DNA of 8,024 bases, taken from contig JAAZIH010000200.1 of assembly GCA_012800995.1 (NCBI GenBank), positions 1-8,024 on the forward strand, written 5' to 3'. Positions within the stretch are counted from its first letter, which is position 1; every line of letters begins with the position of its first letter. The notes beneath the pieces are model-generated. The model made no database searches. It was not told where the DNA came from and saw only the letters and a program-made list of their open reading frames with translations. This DNA comes from Chloroflexota bacterium. Its GTDB lineage: Bacteria > Chloroflexota > Anaerolineae > Anaerolineales > Anaerolineaceae. The position numbers and the translations under genes were made by a program. Below, in pieces: positions 1-7,121 of this stretch.

Positions 1-2382
1 TATTTGGCTAAAGAGCTTATTCCTCAGGTCTTTGACGAGGAAGAACTTACGGTTCACAAAACCGTTCCCGGATCCGCCCTTGAAGGTATGCGTTATGAAC
101 CGCTCTTCAAGTTTATGCCCTTGAAGAAGAAAGCGCACTACATCGTTAATGCGGAATATGTCACTACGTCCGATGGTACCGGTTTGGTGCATATCGCGCC
201 GGCTTTTGGTATGGACGATATGGAAGTCAGCAAAGTCTATGATTTGCCGGTGCTCATCACCGTGAATGATGATGGAAATTTTGTAGATGAAGTCGAGCCT
301 TGGGCGGGTCAATTTGTGAAAAATGCTGATCCTGATATCATCAAAAACCTATTTGACAGGGGGTTGATGGTAAAAAGCGATCGCATGACGCATAATTATC
401 CTTTCTGCTGGCGATGTCGCACACCATTGCTGTATATGGCGCGACCTAGTTGGTTTATAAAAACAACGGCAGTGCGGGATCGACTGGTTGAAATTAATCA
501 AGGGATTAACTGGATACCTGAGCACATTAAAGACGGACGCTTTGGTAAATGGCTTGAAAATAATGTTGACTGGGCGATTGGTCGTAATCGTTATTGGGCG
601 ACACCTTTACCAATGTGGGTATGCGAAGATTGCGATCATGAGCATTGTGTTGGTTCTCTGGATGAGCTCAGCCGGCTAACCGGTAAAGATCAAAGCGATC
701 TGGATATGCATCGCCCGTATGTTGACGATATTCATTTTGGCTGCCCAGAATGTAAAGAGGGACGCATGAGTCGTGTGCCGGAAGTCATCGATGTTTGGTT
801 TGACTCTGGCGCGATGCCGGTGGCGCAGTGGCATTATCCATTCAAGAACACCGAAGAATTTAAGGGGCAATATCCAGCAGATTTTATCTGCGAGGCGATT
901 GACCAAACACGCGGTTGGTTCTATTCGCTATTAGCGATTAGCACGCTCGTTTTCGATTCAACTTGCTATGAAAATGTCATTTGCTATGGGCATATCCTGG
1001 ATGGCGAGGGTAAGAAGATGTCAAAGCATATTGGCAATGTGGTTGACCCCTGGGATGTTATCAACAAACATGGCGCGGATGCCACACGTTGGTACATGTA
1101 TACTGCTTCACCGCCAGCTAACTCGCGAAACTTTAGTATTGATCTTGTGGGCGAGGTCTTACGCACATTTACGCTTACCTTGTGGAACACTTATAGCTTC
1201 TTTGTAACTTATGCCAATTTAGATAACTGGAAACCTGGAAGTGGCGAACCCGCTGTTTATTCTGACCTGGATAAATGGCTGTTATCTTCACTGGAAAGCC
1301 TCGTACGAGAGGTGACAGAGGGTTTTGAAAACTACGATGTCATTGCCGCAACAAGACCCATTGAAGCTTTTGTTGACCAACTCTCAAACTGGTATTTGCG
1401 GCGCTCACGACGTCGTTTCTGGAAGAGTGGTGCTGATGCTGATAAGACAGCTGCTTATGAGACACTGTATAAGGCTTTGGTAACACTATCTAAATTGCTG
1501 GCACCAACGATGCCTTTCCTGGCAGAGGAACTTTACCAAAATTTGATTGTTTCGGTCGATGAAAACGCTTTCGAGTCGGTGCATCTGGCTGAATGGCCCG
1601 AATATGATGAAGCCTTAATTAACACAAAACTCAACCATGATATGAGTGTGGTGATGAAATTAGCGTCATTGGGTCATGCAGCGCGTGCAAAGTCGAATGT
1701 CAAGGTGCGCCAGCCCCTTTCTGAAGCAGCTTTTGCGGTTGGCAGTGCTGATGAAACAGACATCGTATCTAAATTTGCTGACATCCTTGAAGATGAGCTC
1801 AATGTGAAATCTGTCAGCTTGCTAACAACAAGTGACGAAGCAGTTGCTTATCGTTTGAACCCCTTGCCAAAACAGTTAGGACAAAAATATAAGGGCTTGT
1901 CGCCTAAAATACGTCAGGCAATTCTTGAATTACCTGCCCGGGAAAGTGCTGAGCGTTTTCTGAATGGCGAGTCGGTTTCTGTCAATTTTGATGGACAGGT
2001 TTATGACATTGAGCCTGATGAGGTTGAAGTCATCACAGAATCGCGCGCGGGTTATGAGGTCGCTTCTGATGGGGCTTATTTAGCGGCGCTCATCACGACC
2101 TTAACACCAGAATTGATTAATGAAGGATTAGCACGTGAGGTTGTGCGTCGTGTGCAGGCTTTGCGCAAGGATGCTGGATTGGAAATCGCGGATAGAATTC
2201 GATTAAGTTATGCTGCGAGCCCGCGATTGGCAGAAGCGATTGAAGCTAATCAGGATTATATTTCAAGCGAGACTTTAGCGCTTGCGTTAGAATCAAGCCA
2301 AGCGCCTGCAGGGTTTGCTTCGGCGTCTGATAGCTTTGATGGTGAAGAATTAACCATCGCGCTTGATAAAATGGAGCGATAA
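1..2382 (+). CDS. ileS: Isoleucyl-tRNA synthetase, 5'-truncated by the window edge
   Basis: Class Ia synthetase that attaches isoleucine to tRNA-Ile in the cytoplasm. The frame is open at base 1 (Tyr codon before the TTG at 4), so that TTG is an internal Leu and the true start lies upstream. The N-terminal HIGH signature is outside the window. Visible in order: the CP1 editing-domain signature GTGLVHIAPAFGMDD (about 175-219), cysteine pairs CWRC (406-417), CEDC (622-633) and CPEC (742-753) that are likely zinc ligands, WFDSG (796-810), DQTRGWFYSL (901-930), the ATP-binding loop KMSKH (1015-1029; KMSKS-type) and the anticodon-binding helix NWYLRRSRRRFW (from about 1387). The C-terminal tail resembles that of the long, eukaryote/archaeal-like (type 2) enzymes. 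The 793 visible residues imply that about 250 are missing (inference from family length). Ends in TAATG, overlapping lspA by one base. Confidence 0.97.
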   Translation, partial: YLAKELIPQVFDEEELTVHKTVPGSALEGMRYEPLFKFMPLKKKAHYIVNAEYVTTSDGTGLVHIAPAFGMDDMEVSKVYDLPVLITVNDDGNFVDEVEPWAGQFVKNADPDIIKNLFDRGLMVKSDRMTHNYPFCWRCRTPLLYMARPSWFIKTTAVRDRLVEINQGINWIPEHIKDGRFGKWLENNVDWAIGRNRYWATPLPMWVCEDCDHEHCVGSLDELSRLTGKDQSDLDMHRPYVDDIHFGCPECKEGRMSRVPEVIDVWFDSGAMPVAQWHYPFKNTEEFKGQYPADFICEAIDQTRGWFYSLLAISTLVFDSTCYENVICYGHILDGEGKKMSKHIGNVVDPWDVINKHGADATRWYMYTASPPANSRNFSIDLVGEVLRTFTLTLWNTYSFFVTYANLDNWKPGSGEPAVYSDLDKWLLSSLESLVREVTEGFENYDVIAATRPIEAFVDQLSNWYLRRSRRRFWKSGADADKTAAYETLYKALVTLSKLLAPTMPFLAEELYQNLIVSVDENAFESVHLAEWPEYDEALINTKLNHDMSVVMKLASLGHAARAKSNVKVRQPLSEAAFAVGSADETDIVSKFADILEDELNVKSVSLLTTSDEAVAYRLNPLPKQLGQKYKGLSPKIRQAILELPARESAERFLNGESVSVNFDGQVYDIEPDEVEVITESRAGYEVASDGAYLAALITTLTPELINEGLAREVVRRVQALRKDAGLEIADRIRLSYAASPRLAEAIEANQDYISSETLALALESSQAPAGFASASDSFDGEELTIALDKMER

Positions 2383-2954
2383 TGAAAAATAAAATAAAGC
2401 ATAATGCTTTTTTGATTGGACTTGCTACGGTTATCGTCGCTTTGGATCAATGGACTAAGATTCTTGTAACCCATAAGATGGCTGTTGGTGAGGGTTTCTC
2501 GCCAATAGCTTTCCTTGGCGATTTTTTTACAATTGTTCATTGGCGAAATACGGGTGCAGCTTTTGGATTGTTTCAAAATGCGAATACTATCCTCTTGGTT
2601 GTCAGCATAATCATCGCAATCGCAGTGCTTTTTTACTATCAAGTTGTAAATCCAAAAGATTGGCTGGCTAAAGTCTCTTTTACGCTTATTTTTGCTGGTG
2701 CGGCAGGCAATATTATTGACAGAATAAAATTTGGCTATGTGATTGATTTCCTGTCATTTGGTCACTTTCCGGTGTTTAATGTGGCTGATTCTGCTGTGAC
2801 GGTTGGCGTTTTCCTGATGGTCTTCCATTATCTCATCGAAGAAAAAAAGTCATTGAAAGCAATAGACAAGAAAGCAAACGGTGAGGATTGTAATGCCTGT
2901 GCTTCAGATAAAGAGCTTGAAAAAGTGGTGTACAAAGTTGAGGATAGTGAATGA
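2382..2954 (+). CDS. lspA: Lipoprotein signal peptidase (signal peptidase II)
   Basis: Membrane aspartyl protease (family A8) that cleaves the signal peptide of diacylglyceryl-modified prolipoproteins. At 190 residues it is slightly longer than the usual 150-170. Four hydrophobic segments are visible (about 10-29, 67-86, 97-112, 136-153). Family motifs: DQWTK (D22), NTGAAFGLF (N56), GNIIDR (110-114), VIDF (D122) and FNVADS (D136). D122 and D136 match the catalytic aspartate pair by position; the loop between them is short. After the last membrane segment comes a charged Lys/Glu-rich tail of about 37 residues with a Cys-Asn-Ala-Cys at 170-173, which is unusual for the family. GGAG at 2373-2376, inside the ileS end, is 5 nt before the ATG. 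The one-base overlap with ileS and the four-base ATGA overlap with the next gene point to one coupled operon; ileS-lspA pairing is common in bacteria. Confidence 0.96.
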   Translation: MKNKIKHNAFLIGLATVIVALDQWTKILVTHKMAVGEGFSPIAFLGDFFTIVHWRNTGAAFGLFQNANTILLVVSIIIAIAVLFYYQVVNPKDWLAKVSFTLIFAGAAGNIIDRIKFGYVIDFLSFGHFPVFNVADSAVTVGVFLMVFHYLIEEKKSLKAIDKKANGEDCNACASDKELEKVVYKVEDSE

Positions 2955-3877
2955 GTCCTTATTATGAAAAACATGTCTTTGAAGCGAGCAATAGTGGTCG
3001 CTTAGACAAGGTTATCAGTGATTCTCTGAGCGATGTATCCAGAGGCAAGGTGCAAGCCGCGATCATTGATGGCAAGGTGAAATTGAATGGTGAGGTTTGC
3101 CTAAAGGCATCTACAAAGTTGGAACCTGGTGATAAGGTTGAGCTTTTATTAGAACTTGAACGCGAAGACACACTTTTGGCTGAAGACATTCCTCTGAATA
3201 CCATCTATGTGGATGAAAATGTCATTGTTATAAACAAAGCTGCTGGCATGGTTGTTCATCCTGGAGCAGGTAATCAAAGTGGAACATTAGTCAATGCGCT
3301 TTTGTATCACTGGCCAGATATTCGCGAGGTAGGTGAAACAGGCAGACCAGGTGTCGTGCATCGCCTGGATAAAGACACTTCCGGTGTTTTGATTGTTGCA
3401 AGAAATAATGAAACATATAAATGGCTGGTTAAACAATTCAAAACCCGTAAAGTCATTAAGAAGTATCTTGCCTTGGTTGATGGCCATCCGCCTACACCCA
3501 GTGGCAGGATTGAAGCTAATATTGGACGCGATGATATACACCGCCAGCGCATGACCGTTAAATATGGTAAGAGCCGAGCCGCGGTATCTGAATATCAGAC
3601 TGTACAGAGCTACGCGAGACACTCGTTATTAGAGGTTCAGCCTTTTACTGGAAGAACGCATCAAATCCGGGTGCATTTGGCCTTTATCAAGACCCCGATT
3701 ACCGGCGATAAAGTATATGGCAGACGGAAATTAAGTATTCCTGTTGAGCGCTTCTTTTTGCATGCAAATAAATTAGGCATTGTTTTACCAGGAGATGAAG
3801 AGCCAACTGAATTTGTGGCGCCATTACCAGAAGACCTTAAAGAAATTTTGAAAACTGTGGAGAAATTGGGCAAATGA
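2951..3877 (+). CDS. RluA/RluD-family ribosomal large-subunit pseudouridine synthase
   Basis: Converts uridine to pseudouridine in structured RNA, most likely 23S rRNA. The 308 residues match the usual RluD/RluC length. An N-terminal S4 RNA-binding domain (about 16-65, GRLDKVISDSL to the EPGDKVEL stretch) precedes the catalytic domain. The catalytic motif HRLDKDTSGVLIVAR lies at residues 137-151 with D140 as the expected nucleophile, and the family signature FTGRTHQIRVHLA is at 232-244. The ATG at 2951 is supported by GAGGA at 2940-2944, 6 nt upstream, and by the ATGA overlap with the lspA stop. The S4 domain and the length favour the RluC/RluD branch over RluA, but the exact uridine targets cannot be read from the sequence, so no specific symbol is given. 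It overlaps the next gene by another ATGA. Confidence 0.94.
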   Translation: MSPYYEKHVFEASNSGRLDKVISDSLSDVSRGKVQAAIIDGKVKLNGEVCLKASTKLEPGDKVELLLELEREDTLLAEDIPLNTIYVDENVIVINKAAGMVVHPGAGNQSGTLVNALLYHWPDIREVGETGRPGVVHRLDKDTSGVLIVARNNETYKWLVKQFKTRKVIKKYLALVDGHPPTPSGRIEANIGRDDIHRQRMTVKYGKSRAAVSEYQTVQSYARHSLLEVQPFTGRTHQIRVHLAFIKTPITGDKVYGRRKLSIPVERFFLHANKLGIVLPGDEEPTEFVAPLPEDLKEILKTVEKLGK

Positions 3878-4914
3878 AAACATATGATTTTAGATCAGAT
3901 ACCGTTACCAGACCTTCAGATGCGATGCGTGAAGCTATGGCTAAGGCTGTAGTTGGCGATGATGTTTACCACGAAGACCCGACGGTTAATCAGCTTGAAG
4001 CTATGACTGCCGAACTTCTGGGCAAAGAAGCCGCGCTGTTCGTAAGCTCTGGCACGATGGGGAATTTAGTTGGCGTATTGTCACAATGCCAACGCGGTGA
4101 TGAAGCGATTATGGGCACTCAGGGGCATACCTTTTTGCATGAAGCCAGTGGTGTATCTGTTTTGGGTGGGGTATCAATGTTTACTGTGCCTAATGAAGCC
4201 GATGGCAGTATCAGTATTGAAAATTTGAAGGGGGCTGTTCGAAACCATTTTGATGTTCATGAACCAATTAGCAGATTGGTGATCATTGAAAACACGCAAA
4301 ATTTTTGTGGTGGTACTGTGTTGAGCCAGGCATATGTTGAAGAAGTATCAGAGTTCTGTAAGCAACATGGTTTGGCCTTACATATTGATGGCGCGCGTTT
4401 ATTTAATGCTGCTGTCGCATTGAATTTACCAGTAAAAGAATTAGTCCAACATGCTGATTCAGTTACTTTTTGTTTGAGCAAGGGATTGGGCGCGCCTGTA
4501 GGATCCATGCTGTCAGGATCAAAAGAGCTGATTAACAAAGCGCGTCGTTTACGTAAAATATTGGGTGGTGGCATGCGCCAGGCGGGTATCCTTGCTGCGG
4601 CGGGAATTTACGCATTAGAGCATAATGTTGAACGCCTGCGCGTTGATCATGTGCGCGCGCAACAATTGGCTGATGGTCTTGCCGCAATTCCAGGTGTTAA
4701 ACTAACCCGAGGCACTCCTCATACGAATCTCATCTTTTGCGCGTTAGAAGATGATGTTGAAATTACCACAGCTGCTTTTCTGGAAAAGTTAAAGGAAATG
4801 GGAGTCTTGATTATGGATGTAGGTCCGAGGGAATTTCGCTTGGTTACCCATCTCGAAACCAAAGATGAAGCTGTAGAGCAGTGTATAAAGGCTTTTGAGA
4901 TAATTCTAAATTAA
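3874..4914 (+). CDS. ltaE: Low-specificity L-threonine aldolase (PLP-dependent)
   Basis: Fold-type I pyridoxal-phosphate enzyme that cleaves L-threonine or L-allo-threonine to glycine and acetaldehyde. At 346 residues it has the typical length. Visible motifs: the N-terminal FRSDTVTRPS (6-15), DDVYHEDPTVNQLE (29-42), SSGTMGN (58-64, cofactor phosphate region), H85 in the position of the histidine that stacks on the PLP ring, HIDGARLFNAA (170-180) with D172 and R175, and SKGLGAPVGS (202-211) with K203 as the Schiff-base lysine. All key residues are present, so the enzyme should be active. The start codon overlaps the rluD-like stop as ATGA; GGAG at 3859-3862 is a rather distant ribosome site (11 nt), so reinitiation after the upstream gene probably matters. 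It ends the overlapping gene block. Stereochemical preference cannot be told from the sequence, and the symbol follows family similarity. Confidence 0.93.
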   Translation: MKTYDFRSDTVTRPSDAMREAMAKAVVGDDVYHEDPTVNQLEAMTAELLGKEAALFVSSGTMGNLVGVLSQCQRGDEAIMGTQGHTFLHEASGVSVLGGVSMFTVPNEADGSISIENLKGAVRNHFDVHEPISRLVIIENTQNFCGGTVLSQAYVEEVSEFCKQHGLALHIDGARLFNAAVALNLPVKELVQHADSVTFCLSKGLGAPVGSMLSGSKELINKARRLRKILGGGMRQAGILAAAGIYALEHNVERLRVDHVRAQQLADGLAAIPGVKLTRGTPHTNLIFCALEDDVEITTAAFLEKLKEMGVLIMDVGPREFRLVTHLETKDEAVEQCIKAFEIILN

Positions 4915-4931
4915 GTATTCTTGGCACACTA

Positions 4932-4958
4932 CATGCACTTCTATGATAGAGGTGCATG
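4932..4958 (+). promoter_or_regulatory. Stem-loop covering the Shine-Dalgarno sequence of the propeller gene
   Basis: The arms CATGCACTTCTA (4932-4943) and TAGAGGTGCATG (4947-4958) pair over 12 positions, with 11 Watson-Crick pairs and one U-G wobble (4939-4951), closing on a 3-nt TGA loop. The right arm contains AGAGGTG (4948-4954), the likely ribosome site for the ATG at 4961, so in RNA the site would be masked. There is no U-tract after the right arm, nor after the mirror arm on the other strand, which argues against an intrinsic terminator. It could act as an RNA switch on translation, as a DNA operator (the dyad is nearly perfect), or as an mRNA processing or stability element. The pairing is read directly; the function is inference. 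Confidence 0.6.
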
Positions 4959-4960
4959 AA

Positions 4961-7069
4961 ATGAACAAGAAACTGTTGTTCGTAATCTTTTTGTTTGCAT
5001 TAATAGTTTTTGTGTTCTCTTCATTTAATGTTGATGCGCAAAATTCAGACACAAACGATGATTTTAGGACTATTACTAACGAGACTAATTCATCGTATGT
5101 AATTGCCTTCCCTTTTTTTAGTCTTGGAAAACAAATCGCTGAACCAATAGGTCCAATTGGGGGAACTTATACATCTGTTCTTACTGACCCCAACAGCAGC
5201 AATATTGTGATTGGTGGTCATTTTCAATCTGGTGTTTATGTCAGTTTTGATGAAGGCACGACATGGTACGCCAGAAATAACGGACTAACAAATTTACATA
5301 TTCAATCATTAGCTATTCATCCAAGGCATGGAGAAATAATCTATGCGGGTACATATGGTGGTGGAGTTTTCCTTTCTACTGATCGAGGTCTAAACTGGCA
5401 GCCATCAAGTGGGGGTACGCTTACTAATCATATTATCTACGATATTGAAATAGATCCAAAGAATCCTTCCATTGTTTACGCCGCCTCGCGGATTAGCGGG
5501 AGCTTAGTTGGCTATGTTTCCCGTTCTACGGACGCTGGAAGAACGTGGACAATTGTTTATAGGGGCGATTATTTTTCAACGCCAGATTATTTCTATGACA
5601 TTGAGGTTAATCCAGCGAATATAAATATGGTTTACTTTACTGCACATGAACATGGTTTTTATCGCAGTGTAGATAACGGCTTAACATTCTCAGCGATAAA
5701 TGCTGGGGTTGATGATTTATCTGCCAGAGGTCTGGCGATGAACGAGGCTAACCAAAATGTAATTATCGGAGGCGTTTGGCATGGTGGGGGCGTATATAAG
5801 AGTGCGAACATAGGTGATTCATGGCAATCATCGCGAACTGGGTTACCTGCTGATGTGAAAATTACTAAAATTAAAGGCGATCCTAATAATGCCTATGGTA
5901 ATCGTTTTTTTGCAACGACCTATGCCAATGGGCTGTATGTAAGCGTAAATAGTGGCGCATCGTGGAAAAACCACGGATGGAATGGTAGCCATATTAATGA
6001 TATTGCGATTTCATCATATTATCCACAAACCTGGTATCTGGCAACACAAAATTCAGGCATGGTGCGAACTCGTGATGGCGGTGAAAATTGGGCAACCATC
6101 ATGGGTGACCTGCGGCTTTACACCATCACTGGGATGCAAGCACTGGAAGACGAGCCTGAAAATATATACGTCGCAATTCATGGCTTAGGGGTACATCGTG
6201 TGGAATCACCTTTAGATACCTGGACAACACTCTACGATGGTCTAAACGATCTGAACATAACTGGTTTATTTAGTGATGGTAAGTCATTGTGGCTTAATAA
6301 TGGAGATGGTTTGTGGGTGTATGAAAATGATTTATGGCAGTCAATAGACTTGCCAAAACCAAATGACCTGACAATGACTCAGAAACTCCGCTGGGAAAAC
6401 AAAGTGCTTGGAGAATCCGATGCCACTTCGCTTGAAATAATGGGGGGTGAAAACGACATCCAAAAAGGTCTTGAAACAAGTAATTGTTTAACGGTGACCA
6501 GAATGTTGACTTTCCAGGAAAATCTTATCATAGGTACTACTGATGGGGTTTGGTTGCGAAGTGATTCGGGATGGAAAAACCTGGGAATGGAAGGACTTTT
6601 GATCTATGATATGGTTGCTGATGATAAAAATTCTACTATGTGGGTCTCAGCATGCGATTGTGAGATGAATTGTGAAGTTTATCGATTTCTGGAAGCTAAT
6701 CTCATCAAACAATCCAATGGTTTAGATAATACGCGGGTTAACCAATTTCTAATTTCAGGCGACAATTTATTTAGTGCGACCGAGACAGGTGTTTTTAGCT
6801 GGCAGGAAAAGAATACCTCTTGGGAGCTAACTGTAGCTGTGTCTGAAGGTGTATATTCTATTGCACATAACAGGGAAAACCCAAAGATATTGGCTGCTGG
6901 TTCTAAAGGTTTTGTATTGATAAGCCATGATTCTGGTCAAAGCTGGAAGAAAATTAAGACAGAGTACGATTGGCATTATCCATTCCTGTTATTTAATTAT
7001 GCTGAGGATGTAAAGTTAATGTTAGGAAGCATTGAATCCGGAGCATTTATTATGAAAATCGACGAATAA
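4961..7069 (+). CDS. Exported Asp-box (BNR) repeat beta-propeller protein, function unknown
   Basis: A 702-residue secreted or surface protein. I start it at 4961 rather than at the in-frame ATG at 4943. AGAGGTG (4948-4954) lies 6 nt before 4961, and this start gives a clean signal peptide: MNKK, a hydrophobic core (residues 5-21) and a likely cleavage after VDA (26/27). Seven Asp boxes of the S-x-D-x-G-x-x-W type begin at residues 95, 139, 189, 236, 281, 328 and 370, spaced 42-50 residues, each preceded by a blade-like VVYAGT-type strand; this predicts a seven-bladed propeller. Residues 380-650 are degenerate (for example RSDSGW at 533-538), with cysteines at 509, 565, 567 and 571. One further good Asp box is at 655-662 (SHDSGQSW), suggesting a second, worn propeller. 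No C-terminal anchor, catalytic sialidase signature or sorting signal is evident. Propellers of this kind (sortilin-like, plant photosystem factor-like, glycosidase-like) usually bind proteins or glycans, so no enzymatic role is assigned. Confidence 0.88.
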   Translation: MNKKLLFVIFLFALIVFVFSSFNVDAQNSDTNDDFRTITNETNSSYVIAFPFFSLGKQIAEPIGPIGGTYTSVLTDPNSSNIVIGGHFQSGVYVSFDEGTTWYARNNGLTNLHIQSLAIHPRHGEIIYAGTYGGGVFLSTDRGLNWQPSSGGTLTNHIIYDIEIDPKNPSIVYAASRISGSLVGYVSRSTDAGRTWTIVYRGDYFSTPDYFYDIEVNPANINMVYFTAHEHGFYRSVDNGLTFSAINAGVDDLSARGLAMNEANQNVIIGGVWHGGGVYKSANIGDSWQSSRTGLPADVKITKIKGDPNNAYGNRFFATTYANGLYVSVNSGASWKNHGWNGSHINDIAISSYYPQTWYLATQNSGMVRTRDGGENWATIMGDLRLYTITGMQALEDEPENIYVAIHGLGVHRVESPLDTWTTLYDGLNDLNITGLFSDGKSLWLNNGDGLWVYENDLWQSIDLPKPNDLTMTQKLRWENKVLGESDATSLEIMGGENDIQKGLETSNCLTVTRMLTFQENLIIGTTDGVWLRSDSGWKNLGMEGLLIYDMVADDKNSTMWVSACDCEMNCEVYRFLEANLIKQSNGLDNTRVNQFLISGDNLFSATETGVFSWQEKNTSWELTVAVSEGVYSIAHNRENPKILAAGSKGFVLISHDSGQSWKKIKTEYDWHYPFLLFNYAEDVKLMLGSIESGAFIMKIDE

Positions 7070-7121
7070 TCAGCTACAATTTCTAATATAGTTATTGTGG
7101 AGAAAATTGTATGCTGATTGT
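7066..7121 (+). promoter_or_regulatory. Long imperfect stem-loop spanning the propeller-gene stop and phosphoesterase start
   Basis: The left arm 7066-7084 (core CAGCTACAATTTCT) pairs with the right arm 7101-7121 (core AGAAAATTGTATGCTG). It gives 18 Watson-Crick pairs and one U-G wobble (7067-7120), interrupted only by single-base bulges at 7103 and 7112. Inside the 16-nt loop a further AATA/TATT pairing (7085-7088 with 7093-7096) is possible. The left arm holds most of the stop codon of the upstream gene (7067-7069). The right arm contains the ATG at 7111 and half of the GGAG ribosome site (7099-7102). No U-tract follows, so it does not look like an intrinsic terminator. A ribosome finishing the upstream gene would cover the left arm and could free the start, which is a plausible coupling device. 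The function is inferred from geometry. Confidence 0.55.

Noticed and set aside
4..6. TTG at position 4 as the start of the synthetase gene
   Set aside because: The frame is open through base 1 and the encoded sequence begins in the middle of the editing domain, so the gene clearly continues upstream.
2256..2642. Long minus-strand open frame across the ileS-lspA junction
   Set aside because: It overlaps two strongly recognised genes, its translation shows no family motif, and it is best explained as a shadow of their codons. The same applies to the other minus-strand frames.
3728..4920. Thirteen-base exact repeat AAATTAAGTATTC at 3728-3740 and 4908-4920
   Set aside because: One copy is inside the rluD-like coding region. 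About one such AT-rich 13-mer pair is expected by chance in a window of this size, and there is no third copy or flanking similarity.
4921..4947. Promoter-like TTGGCA and TATGAT pair before the propeller gene
   Set aside because: The spacer is only 15 nt and the implied transcript start (about 4954) would fall at the end of the Shine-Dalgarno sequence, leaving almost no leader. Both boxes overlap or abut the hairpin, which explains the bases equally well.
4943..4960. In-frame upstream ATG at 4943 as start of the propeller gene
   Set aside because: No ribosome site precedes it, it partly lies in the hairpin loop, and it would add an acidic MIEVHE leader before the MNKK signal peptide start. 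The ATG at 4961 has a good Shine-Dalgarno sequence.
7075..7092. Possible -10 boxes TACAAT (7075) and TATAGT (7087) before the phosphoesterase gene
   Set aside because: Each matches the consensus at five of six positions, but no acceptable -35 box sits at the right distance, and such matches are frequent in AT-rich gaps.
3856..7109. Similar strings TGTGGAGAAATTG (3856-3868) and TGTGGAGAAAATTG (7096-7109) upstream of two starts
   Set aside because: Both contain GGAG and lie near start codons, so the shared core is explained by ribosome-site composition. The first is coding sequence, so a shared regulatory element is not supported.
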